Below, one piece after another: positions 11,378 through 18,308 of a DNA stretch of 64,000 bases. A program made the translations under genes and the position numbers. Every line of letters begins with the position of its first letter. The stretch's first letter is position 1. Source of the stretch: VAXT01 sp963728535 (GTDB lineage: Bacteria; Actinomycetota; Thermoleophilia; Gaiellales; Gaiellaceae); NCBI GenBank assembly GCA_963728535.1, contig CAVSKK010000001.1:2108001-2172000 (forward strand), read 5' to 3'. A model generated the notes under the pieces. That model was not told the origin of the DNA. It did not search any database and worked only from the letters and a program-made list of their open reading frames with translations.

Positions 11378-12236
11378 GCGCAGAGGGCTGGGCCGCGGCC
11401 TCGAGGTTCTGATCGGCGGCGCAGGCCCGACCGATCTGGCGCACGTCCCCGTCGATCAGATCCATCCGAACCCGCGCCAGCCGCGGAAGCGCTTCGATCA
11501 CGAAGCAACAGCCGGCCTGGCCGAGTCGATCCGGGCACAAGGGATCATCCAGCCAGTCGTCCTGCGGCCGCGGCCGGCCGGGGGCTACGAGCTGATCGCA
11601 GGCGAACGCCGCTGGCGCGCGGCGCGCGAGGCGAATCTGGAGACGCTGCCCGCGCTCGTGCGCGACGCGGCGGATCGGGACGCCCTTTTGCTGGGCCTCG
11701 TGGAGAATGTCGCCCGCGAAGAGCTCTCGCCGGTCGAGGAGGCCCGCGCCTACGCGCTCCTCGTGGACGAGTTCGAGCTCTCGCTCGGCGAGATCGCCGA
11801 GCGTGTCGGGGGGTCGAAGCCCGCCGTCTCCAACCGTGTGCGGCTGCTCGAGCTTTCCGACGACATCCTGTCCATGGTCGAGCGTGGCGAGCTGACCGAG
11901 GGGCACGCGCGTGCTGTCTTGGCCGTTCCGGACAACGAGGGCCGGCGCCGCCTCGCCCGCAAGATCGTCCGCCAGGGGCTGTCGGTACGCGCAGCTGAGC
12001 GCGAGGCGCGATGGTCCGGGGCGAAGGTGAAGCGCAGGCGCCAGGCGCCGGCAGATCCAGAGCTCGCGGAGCGCGTGCGGGGGGCTGCGGAGCGCCTGAC
12101 GGGCTTCAGCGCGCGGGTCAGCGCCCGTGGCCTCGAGATTCCGGTCGAGAGCGAGGTACAGCTCGAGGAGCTCGCCGAGGCGCTCGAGCGGGCGATGTCC
12201 GTATCCAACGGAGACCCCGCCGCGTTAGAGCACTGA
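11361..12236 (+). CDS. parB: Chromosome partitioning protein ParB
   Basis: This is the centromere-binding CTP switch that spreads from parS. It has 291 residues and a TTG start. The N-terminus RRGLGRGLEVLIGG is the ParA-contact motif. The ParB/Srx domain follows (IHPNPRQPRKRFD, YELIAGERRWRAAREA) with the CTP-binding ENVAREELSPVEEARAY segment. Then comes the helix-turn-helix (SLGEIAERVGGSKPAVSNRVRLL) and a C-terminal dimer region. I found no parS palindrome in the window. Confidence 0.95.
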   Translation: MSTVPERRGLGRGLEVLIGGAGPTDLAHVPVDQIHPNPRQPRKRFDHEATAGLAESIRAQGIIQPVVLRPRPAGGYELIAGERRWRAAREANLETLPALVRDAADRDALLLGLVENVAREELSPVEEARAYALLVDEFELSLGEIAERVGGSKPAVSNRVRLLELSDDILSMVERGELTEGHARAVLAVPDNEGRRRLARKIVRQGLSVRAAEREARWSGAKVKRRRQAPADPELAERVRGAAERLTGFSARVSARGLEIPVESEVQLEELAEALERAMSVSNGDPAALEH

Positions 12237-12484
12237 TGTTCGGCGAGTGGATGCAGGATCTCGAGTCCTTCGAGGCGATCTCCCAGGACGACGAAGCGCG
12301 GACCATCTTCCTGCGCATGGCCGCGTTGTCGCAGGAGGGGCGCTTGGATTCGTTCCTGATCGAGCTCGCCGACACGCCCGAGCTGGACGAGTTCACGAAA
12401 GGCACGCTGAGCGAGATCGCGCGCGACGAGTCATTTCTCCTCGCGGTGGACGACTACCTGCACCGCACGCGGGTTCTGCACTGA
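12236..12484 (+). CDS. Small acidic hypothetical protein after parB
   Basis: This 82-residue protein has an ATG that overlaps the parB stop by one base, so it is translationally coupled. It is acidic and helical (MFGEWMQDLESFEAISQDDE..., DEFTKGTLSEIARDESFLL), with no membrane span or Cys. I do not recognise a family. The coupling and coding-like composition support a real gene, perhaps acting with ParAB, but no function can be assigned. Confidence 0.6.
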   Translation: MFGEWMQDLESFEAISQDDEARTIFLRMAALSQEGRLDSFLIELADTPELDEFTKGTLSEIARDESFLLAVDDYLHRTRVLH

Positions 12485-12727
12485 CGCTGGCCCCGACGGG
12501 CGCCTGCGTTTTGGATCGCCAAGGCTGCGGTAAATCACTAGTCGCCCTCGGGTTCAGCCCCGATGCCGGCGACTTCTTGTTCGGCGACGCTCCATCTAAA
12601 TCCAAAATGCTGTTGCGGACGCCGCGTCTGCCCCATGGTCGTAGGACCAATGTCCAATAGCGACCCGGACCAGATCGCAGCGACTCTCCTCTTCAGCGAG
12701 AAAGCAATTCGAAGGAGAACACCCGAG
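12485..12727 (+). other. Leader region with a long hairpin before the PQQ/PASTA gene
   Basis: This 243-base gap has no convincing gene. It holds a nested inverted repeat: AGTCGCC (12540-12546) pairs with GGCGACT (12568-12574), and inside it TCGGG pairs with CCCGA. Only TTCTTG follows, so it may be a terminator for the parB transcript or a structured 5' leader for the next gene. A Shine-Dalgarno GAAGGAG (about 12711-12717) precedes the ATG at 12728. I could not match it to a known riboswitch. Confidence 0.4.
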
Positions 12728-14173
12728 ATGACCAGGAAAACCCACACACTCCTCGTTGCCGTGGCCCTCGCCGCGGCGGCCGCCATGCTCCTCATCCCCG
12801 GGACTGGGTCAGGGGCCCCGATTACGACGGGCGTTAGCTCCGTGTCCGCGGCCTCCCCGGGCGCCGTCAAGTGGCGCTTCCAGGTCAGCGGGCAGTACGT
12901 GCTGCACCGGCCGGTGGTTGGCCCCGACGGCGGGGTCGTCGTCGCGAGCTCGTCCGGCGACGTCTACTCGCTGACGGCTGCCGGCGCTCTGCGCTGGGTC
13001 GTTCGCGCCGGCGCTGACGGGCTCTCGATCGGCGCGGACGGAACCGTCTACGTCGGCTCGATGAACACGATCACCGCGATCGGCGCCGGCGGATCGGTCC
13101 TCTGGACATTCACCGAGCCCTCCGTGGGCCAGGGCGTGATCGCCGGGCCGACCGTCGGGCCGGACGGGAACATCTACGTGATCTCCGACTACGGCGGACT
13201 CGGTGCATTCGCTCTTTCGCCGGAGGGTCAGCTGCTGTGGAGTAATCCGGGTAGCCCGACGTTCTCGGAGTACGGTCAGCTCGGCGCGGAGATCGTCTTC
13301 GGTTCGGGCCGGCTCTATGCAGCCTTCGACGAGTACGCCGTCGGTTCGAGCACGATGTTCGGCCTCTCGCTTGGCGGTACGCAACAGTGGGCGAGCGCGA
13401 TCGGCGGCAGCGACGACCCATTCATGCAACAGCAGCGTCAGCCGGCGACCGGTGTGGACGGCAGCCTCTACTTGACCGCGATGGGCGGCGGCAACGGCTG
13501 GGGCCTGCGCCGCGTCGATCCGGCCAGCGGGAACGTGCTCTGGAACTACTCGCCGTGGCCGTCGAACGGGATGTCGGCTCCGAGCGTGGGGCCGGACGGC
13601 TCCGTCTACTTCTCCCGCAGCCTCGGCTACCTGGAGTCGGTGACGCCAAACGGGCAGTCGCGCTGGACGTTCTTCGACGGCTCGATCATCGATCACCCAG
13701 CAGTGAGCCCCAACGGCAGCATCGTCGTCGCGGGCGACCGCCCGAACTTCGGGGAGCCCGGATCCGTGCGTGGATGGAACGCCTCGACCGGCGCGCTTTC
13801 CTGGCAGGTCAATCTGCCCAACGAGAACGGCGGCTACCAGATCGCCTACACGCAGCCTCGGTTCTCGGCCGACAGCCGGACCGCGTACTTCGGCACCGCC
13901 GTCCTCGCCGGCGGCGATGAGTACTCCTACCTCTACGCGGTTGACACTGGCGTCGGGTCGCCTCCCTCTCCTGTGGCCAAATGCGTGGTGCCCGGAGTCG
14001 TCGGCGCGAAGCTCGAGACCGCGCAGGCGAAGATCCGCGCCGCCGGATGCGCAGTCGGACTCGTGACGCGAGTTCGCTCGCAGCAAGTTGGGTTCGTAAT
14101 CGCCCAGAGCCCCCAGGCGGGTACGCAGCTGCCGCTGGGCGGCCGGGTCGATCTGACCGTCGGGCGCAAGTAG
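12728..14173 (+). CDS. Secreted PQQ-type beta-propeller protein with a C-terminal PASTA domain
   Basis: The protein has 481 residues from ATG 12728, which has a clear ribosome binding site. A signal peptide covers residues 1-30 (LLVAVALAAAAAMLLIPGTGSGA). Then come at least seven PQQ-like blades with repeated V-GPDG-x-V/I-Y-V/F units (VVGPDGGVVVASSSGDVYSL, IGADGTVYVGS, VGPDGNIYVIS, VGPDGSVYFS). After a PSPVAKCVVPGVVG linker there is one PASTA domain (about 415-481: ETAQAKIRAAGCAVGLV, VIAQSPQAGTQLPLGG). PASTA domains bind peptidoglycan fragments in kinases and PBPs; here the domain sits on a secreted propeller. An envelope scaffolding or sensing role is inference. Confidence 0.85.
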   Translation: MTRKTHTLLVAVALAAAAAMLLIPGTGSGAPITTGVSSVSAASPGAVKWRFQVSGQYVLHRPVVGPDGGVVVASSSGDVYSLTAAGALRWVVRAGADGLSIGADGTVYVGSMNTITAIGAGGSVLWTFTEPSVGQGVIAGPTVGPDGNIYVISDYGGLGAFALSPEGQLLWSNPGSPTFSEYGQLGAEIVFGSGRLYAAFDEYAVGSSTMFGLSLGGTQQWASAIGGSDDPFMQQQRQPATGVDGSLYLTAMGGGNGWGLRRVDPASGNVLWNYSPWPSNGMSAPSVGPDGSVYFSRSLGYLESVTPNGQSRWTFFDGSIIDHPAVSPNGSIVVAGDRPNFGEPGSVRGWNASTGALSWQVNLPNENGGYQIAYTQPRFSADSRTAYFGTAVLAGGDEYSYLYAVDTGVGSPPSPVAKCVVPGVVGAKLETAQAKIRAAGCAVGLVTRVRSQQVGFVIAQSPQAGTQLPLGGRVDLTVGRK

Positions 14174-14271
14174 TTAAGGGTCGGTGGATAGCCGGGACGG
14201 GAGCCTAATCAGCCCTGTTCCCGGCTTGACGCCTTCCCGGTCGGTCTCGGGCGCTGGACGCGCCCTTTGAC

Positions 14272-14298
14272 ATTTCGCGCTTTGTTTGGGCGCGAAAT
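14272..14298 (-). terminator. Perfect 9-bp inverted repeat at the tRNA-Ile 3' end
   Basis: ATTTCGCGC (14272-14280) and GCGCGAAAT (14290-14298) form a perfect stem with a nine-base loop, directly after the tRNA on its strand. There is no long T run on either side. It may terminate the tRNA transcript, or the convergent upstream gene. Confidence 0.45.
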
Positions 14299-14371
14299 GG
14301 GCGATCGTGGATTCGAACCACGGACCTCCGCCTTATCAGAGCGGCGCTCTAACCAACTGAGCTAATCGCCC
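14298..14371 (-). tRNA. tRNA-Ile (GAT)
   Basis: On the minus strand the sequence folds as a standard 74-nt cloverleaf. The acceptor is GGGCGAT/ATCGCCC with discriminator A. The D-arm is GCTCAGTTGGTTAGAGC, the anticodon loop CTGATAA gives GAT, and the T-arm is CGTGGTTCGAATCCACG. CCA is not encoded. It stands alone, with no rRNA nearby. Confidence 0.96.
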
Positions 14372-14459
14372 GGGGGCGCTCGATTCTAGCCACGCGTGAG
14401 CACCCGCTGGGGTGAGGGAACGGACGAGGCACCGCGCTAAGATGATTTGAAGAACTGCC

Positions 14460-14966
14460 ATGCAGGAAATGGTCATCTACGGGGTCAGCTTCGACCTGGG
14501 CAGCAAGCAGCCCATCGTCTTGCTCAAGACCGCCGACGGAAACAGATTCCTGCCGATCTGGATCGGCCACCCCGAGGCGGCCGCGATCCTCATGAAGCTC
14601 CAGGGCGCGACGACACCCAGGCCGATGACCCACGACCTCGTCACGGACATGCTCGACCAGCTCGAGGCGCAGGTCGTCCGGATCACCGTCACCGAGCTCA
14701 AGGAGAGCACGTTCTACGCCTCGATCACCGTCCAGCAGAACGGTTCGGAGGTCGAGATCGACTCCCGTCCCTCCGACGCGATCGCGCTTGCGGTTCGCGC
14801 CGACGCGCCCATTTTCGCCGCCGACGACGTCATCGAGGAGTCGGCGATCGAGTTCGAGGGCGAGGAAGTGAACGAGGACGAGATCGTGGACGAGTTCAAG
14901 AAGTTCCTGGACAGCGTCTCGCCTGACCAGTTCGCCGTCGAGGGCGAGGAAGAGAAAGAGCTCTAG
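14460..14966 (+). CDS. Bifunctional nuclease family (BFN/DUF151) protein
   Basis: This 168-residue protein has a DUF151 domain in residues 1-130: FDLGSKQPIVLLKTADGNRFLPIWIG, then HDLVTDMLDQLEAQVVRITV, and the highly conserved IDSRPSDAIALAVRADAPIF. The C-terminal 40 residues are strongly acidic (EGEEVNEDEIVDEFKKF), normal for bacterial members. Plant BFN1 has DNase and RNase activity; bacterial function is poorly known. The gene ends convergently on the L,D-transpeptidase, with overlapping stops. Confidence 0.9.
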   Translation: MQEMVIYGVSFDLGSKQPIVLLKTADGNRFLPIWIGHPEAAAILMKLQGATTPRPMTHDLVTDMLDQLEAQVVRITVTELKESTFYASITVQQNGSEVEIDSRPSDAIALAVRADAPIFAADDVIEESAIEFEGEEVNEDEIVDEFKKFLDSVSPDQFAVEGEEEKEL

Positions 14967-16306
14967 TAGTAGACGTAGATGGTCCCGCCGTAGCTGTTCG
15001 ACGCGAAGATGCTCGGCGCGATCCACATCGGGAGCCGCACGCAGCCGTGCGATGCCGGGTACGCCGGAACCGACGGGTAGCCGTGGATCGCGAAGCCGCG
15101 CAGGAAGAAGGACGAGTAGAACATGCCGCTGGGGAGAGTTCCGGGCACCTTGCTGTAGATGTGCCAGCGGCCGACCGGCGTGTTCCCGGTCGCGCCGGTC
15201 GAGACGTGCACTACCCGTGTGACCCGGCCGTGATCGACCTCGAACAGCACCTGGCGGCTCTTGTCCACCTCGATGTGGTGGCCGCCGCCGGCATATCTCG
15301 GACGTGGCACCTGCGCTCCCTGTAGCCGCCGCCAGAACGTTCGATCGACGCGGCCGGTTCGGGCCATTCCGTGCACCTTCTGAAAGGCAAGGACGGCGTC
15401 GGAGGTGTCGTAGGAGTAGAACGTGTTCACGCCGCGGATCGCGTACCGGAGGTCGGCCAGCCGCCGCTCGAGTATCCGCACGCTTGGACCGCGGCTGCCG
15501 ACGGAGAGGAACGGCAGCAGCACGCTCGAGCGGACCGTCATCGTCCGCCCGCGGTAGGTCTCGGTGGGCCCGACGGTGACCCGGACCACGTAGTTGCCGA
15601 CCTTGCTGGTGCTGAGGCGCACAGCGGCGCGGCCGGTAAACACGCGCCGGCGGAGCTCGCGGCCTCGGCGCCAGACCCGAATGCTGAGGCTCCCGCTTCC
15701 CCGCGGCTGGAGCGACGCGCGCAGGACGAGCGGCTGCCCGACTGTGCGCGAGTCCGGCAACGCAACGTCGAGACGGGGCCGGAGCGGCACTTCGACCTGA
15801 TTGGAGGCGACGGAGTAGAAGCGCGCACTAAAGGCGCCCGGCGCTCGGAGCCGCACGCGGAAGTGGAAGCGCCCTCTTCGATCGGCCTTGCCCGAGCGGA
15901 CCGCGGTCTCGCCGGCAAAGAGCGAGACCGGCGCGCCTCGTAGCGCGGGGAAGAGCCGCCCCGTGAACGTCGCGCGCCGGCCGTACGTTGCGACCTTCGG
16001 GCCGGTCAGCGTCATCCTGACCGCGGTGATCCTGACCGACGCCTGCGCTGTCGTCCCGTCTGGCCCTGTTGCAGTGACCGTGGCGGTGTACTTCCCCGCC
16101 TCGTAGCGGTGTTGAACGACTGCTCCGTCGGCCTGGGAGCCGTCACCGAGGTTCCAGTGATAGGAGAGGCCGTCTCCGGCCGCCGTGAGCGTGACATCGA
16201 GAGGTGCCGCACCGAGCGTGGGGTTCGCGCTGACCGTGATCGTGGGTGCGGCGTGCGCCGGCGCGACCCAGATCAGGAAGGCCAGGATCGGGAGTAGACG
16301 CCGCAT
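14963..16306 (-). CDS. Exported L,D-transpeptidase (YkuD) with PKD and peptidoglycan-binding domains
   Basis: This enzyme makes 3-3 cross-links in peptidoglycan or attaches proteins to it. It has 447 residues from ATG 16306 (TTG 16315 is an alternative). A signal peptide covers residues 1-20 (LLPILAFLIWVAPAHA), then a PKD domain (YHWNLGDGSQADG, VQHRYEAGKYTATV), and two Ig-like beta domains. A peptidoglycan-binding fold follows (about 275-330: GSRGPSVRILERRLADLRY, VLAFQKVHGMARTG). The YkuD catalytic domain is C-terminal, with IHGYPSVPAYPASHGCVRLP carrying the essential His and Cys. Substrate details cannot be read from sequence. Confidence 0.93.
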   Translation of the reverse strand: MRRLLPILAFLIWVAPAHAAPTITVSANPTLGAAPLDVTLTAAGDGLSYHWNLGDGSQADGAVVQHRYEAGKYTATVTATGPDGTTAQASVRITAVRMTLTGPKVATYGRRATFTGRLFPALRGAPVSLFAGETAVRSGKADRRGRFHFRVRLRAPGAFSARFYSVASNQVEVPLRPRLDVALPDSRTVGQPLVLRASLQPRGSGSLSIRVWRRGRELRRRVFTGRAAVRLSTSKVGNYVVRVTVGPTETYRGRTMTVRSSVLLPFLSVGSRGPSVRILERRLADLRYAIRGVNTFYSYDTSDAVLAFQKVHGMARTGRVDRTFWRRLQGAQVPRPRYAGGGHHIEVDKSRQVLFEVDHGRVTRVVHVSTGATGNTPVGRWHIYSKVPGTLPSGMFYSSFFLRGFAIHGYPSVPAYPASHGCVRLPMWIAPSIFASNSYGGTIYVYY

Positions 16307-16324
16307 TGGACGCAAAGGCTAGCG

Positions 16325-17044
16325 TCAGCCCGCGACGCCAATGGCCAGCCCGGCGGCATTGAAGCTCGCGTGCAGCACGATGCAGGGGTAGATGCTGTCT
16401 GTCCGCAACCGGAGATAGGCGAGCCCGATGCCGAAGGTCGCGATCACAGGGAAGCCCGCGACGAGGCCGTGGGTGAGGGCGAACGCGAGCCCGACGAGGA
16501 CGACGGCGGTCGTGCGCCCGAATCGCTCGAGCAGCCCGTAGCCCACGCCTCGGAACATCAGCTCCTCGACGATCGGCGCCACCACCGTCACGATCGCGGT
16601 GAACGCCGCGAACTGAGCGATCCGGTCCGAGTCGAAGCTCTCCGGGATCAGACCCTGCTCCTTTTCGGGGTCGCCGCCGACGACCGCCACCACCGCGCCG
16701 ACGGCGAAGACCGCGACGAGCACAAGCGCCGCGATGCCCGTTGCGCGCCACCATGAGGCGGGGCGACGGAGCGCGAGGAATCGACGGCGGTCGAGCCTGA
16801 GTGTGAGCAGCCAGACGACGCCGAAGACGATTGTGTATTGGATGAGACCGAGGATGCTCGAGTCCCACCGATACGCGACGTCCTCCGGAGGCTTCTCGCC
16901 GCTGAAGTGGGACGCGTAGGCCAGGATCGAGAAGAAGCCGACGAACGCGCTCCAGCCGATGAGGCGGGCCTTCAAGCGATGTGTGGCGTACGAAGCCGTT
17001 GACCCGTCAGCACGACGGCGGGGATCATACGGGCGTGGCGCCAC
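16325..17044 (-). CDS. CPBP (CAAX-protease/Abi-like) intramembrane metalloprotease
   Basis: This polytopic membrane protein of the CPBP family is up to 239 residues long. The motif VEELMFRGVGYGLLERF carries the catalytic EE and R, with later His at ALTHGLVAGF and VLHASFNAAG completing the site. About six membrane spans begin near residue 30. The start is uncertain: GTG 17044 overlaps the divergent gene's start, while TTG 16975 (MKARLIGWSAF) begins nearer the first span. Bacterial members act in envelope protein processing or bacteriocin immunity; the substrate is unknown. Confidence 0.85.
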   Translation of the reverse strand: MAPRPYDPRRRADGSTASYATHRLKARLIGWSAFVGFFSILAYASHFSGEKPPEDVAYRWDSSILGLIQYTIVFGVVWLLTLRLDRRRFLALRRPASWWRATGIAALVLVAVFAVGAVVAVVGGDPEKEQGLIPESFDSDRIAQFAAFTAIVTVVAPIVEELMFRGVGYGLLERFGRTTAVVLVGLAFALTHGLVAGFPVIATFGIGLAYLRLRTDSIYPCIVLHASFNAAGLAIGVAG

Positions 17045-17439
17045 GCTACTTCACACCGGACGAGGCGAACGAGGCACTCGACGAGGTGCGGCCGCTGACC
17101 GAGGAGCTCGTCGAGTACCGGCGCTCGCTCATCGCGCTTCAGGAGCAGCAGGCCGAGCTGACGGCCCGGATCGCAGGCAATGGGGGCGACCTCGAGCCGC
17201 GTGAGCTCCAGGAGGTGCAGGAGCGGGTGGACGAAGCCGTGGCGGGCATCGCGGGCTGCGTGGCGCGGATCCACGAAGCGGGCGCGCTCGTCAAGGATCT
17301 CGACGAGGGGCTCGTCGACTTCCCCGCGCAGCGGCAGGGTGAGGCCGTCCTGCTCTGCTGGCGCCTCGGCGAGCCCGAAGTCGGCTTCTGGCACGGCCTC
17401 GAAGAGGGCTTCTCGGGCCGGCGCCCACTCCCCCTCTGA
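17035..17439 (+). CDS. DUF2203 family protein
   Basis: This 134-residue cytoplasmic protein begins MAPRYFTPDEANEALDEVRP, the DUF2203 signature. A long coiled-coil helix follows (ELVEYRRSLIALQEQQAELTARI and the ELQEVQERVDEAVAGI segment). The C-terminus is GLVDFPAQRQGEAVLLCWRLGEPEVGFWHG. Family function is unknown. The GTG start lies in the palindrome GTGGCGCCAC, which also supplies a GTG for the divergent CPBP frame. Confidence 0.85.
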   Translation: MAPRYFTPDEANEALDEVRPLTEELVEYRRSLIALQEQQAELTARIAGNGGDLEPRELQEVQERVDEAVAGIAGCVARIHEAGALVKDLDEGLVDFPAQRQGEAVLLCWRLGEPEVGFWHGLEEGFSGRRPLPL

Positions 17440-17457
17440 TCCCCACCCGGGTGGGGA
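17440..17457. repeat. 18-bp perfect palindrome after the DUF2203 stop
   Basis: TCCCCACCCGGGTGGGGA is self-complementary over its full length and begins one base past the stop codon. With no loop it suits a protein-binding site at least as well as a terminator hairpin. Confidence 0.5.
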
Positions 17458-17514
17458 CACTGGTCCACCCGCCACCCGCCGTTGAGGCTAGCGGCGATGA
17501 TCCGACGCGTCTGT

Positions 17515-17537
17515 GCCGATTTTGGGTCGAAATCGGC
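17515..17537 (+). terminator. Probable terminator hairpin before mscS-like gene
   Basis: GCCGATTT and AAATCGGC form an 8-bp stem with a seven-base loop, followed by TTT. It lies between DUF2203 and the MscS gene, on the plus strand, and could end the DUF2203 transcript. Confidence 0.55.
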
Positions 17538-17585
17538 TTTCCGCGCGCGCTAAGGATCGCCCGCCCTCCCGTCGAATAGACGCCC

Positions 17586-18308
17586 ATGGGTCTCTGGCAG
17601 CGCTGGCTGATCGTCGGCGGGATCGTCGTTTCCGCGATCGTTCTCGCGAAGATCGTCGACTGGCGAATGTCGCGCCACGACCTCCCGCCCGGGGTCGCCA
17701 CCCGCTATCGCGTGCTGCGGCGCAGCCTGATGACCATGATCATCGCCGTCGGGATCCTCTCCGCGCTGCTCGTCGTCCCGCAGGTGCGGGCGGTCGCGGC
17801 CGGCCTGCTTGCGTCCTCCGCCATCGTCGGCCTCGTCGTTGGCCTCGCCGCTCAGCGGCCGCTCGCGAACTTCGTCTCCGGCCTCGTCATTGCCTTCACT
17901 CAGCCACTCCGGCTCGGCGATCTGGTCACCGTCGACGACGTCGAAGGCACGGTCGAGGAGATCGGCCTGACGTACACGTTCATCAAGACGTCCGACAACG
18001 CGCGGCTCGTGATTCCGAACGAGAAGCTGGCCTCGGATACGATTCGTAACTCCACCATCGTCAGTCGGGAGAAGCTCGCCCAGGTGACCGTGCAGGTACC
18101 GCTCGATCGAGATCTGGATGCGGTGGTCGACCTGCTACGGAGCGAAACGGCAGGCGACCACGGTGCCGACGTGCTCGTGACCGGGCTGGACGGCGCCGCA
18201 ACCGTGTGCGTTCGCACCTGGGCTCCGGATGCAACGTCCGTTGAACGGCTCGAGAGCGAGCTCGGGCTGCGCATCGCCCGCCGGCTTCGCGAGGAGAGCC
18301 TCCTGTGA
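17586..18308 (+). CDS. Small mechanosensitive channel (MscS family)
   Basis: This 240-residue channel opens under membrane tension. Two N-terminal spans (8-25, 48-66) precede the pore helix TM3 (about 72-105: GLLASSAIVGLVVGLAAQRPLANFVSG-type). Then comes the beta domain with PLRLGDLVTVDDVEGTVEEI, TYTFIKTSDNARLVIPNEKL and a short alpha/beta C-terminus. It is smaller than E. coli MscS and lacks TM1-type extensions. The stop overlaps the PBP gene's GTG, so osmotic protection and wall synthesis are coupled. Confidence 0.92.
   Translation: MGLWQRWLIVGGIVVSAIVLAKIVDWRMSRHDLPPGVATRYRVLRRSLMTMIIAVGILSALLVVPQVRAVAAGLLASSAIVGLVVGLAAQRPLANFVSGLVIAFTQPLRLGDLVTVDDVEGTVEEIGLTYTFIKTSDNARLVIPNEKLASDTIRNSTIVSREKLAQVTVQVPLDRDLDAVVDLLRSETAGDHGADVLVTGLDGAATVCVRTWAPDATSVERLESELGLRIARRLREESLL

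Noticed and set aside
10397..12236. Search for a parS centromere (GTTTCACGTGAAAC-type) near parAB
   Set aside because: I saw no good 14-16 bp match in or near parA, parB or the origin block; it may lie outside the window.
12500..12600. Possible GEMM (c-di-GMP) or ydaO riboswitch before the PQQ/PASTA gene
   Set aside because: The hairpin is real, but the conserved loop sequences of those classes were not found.
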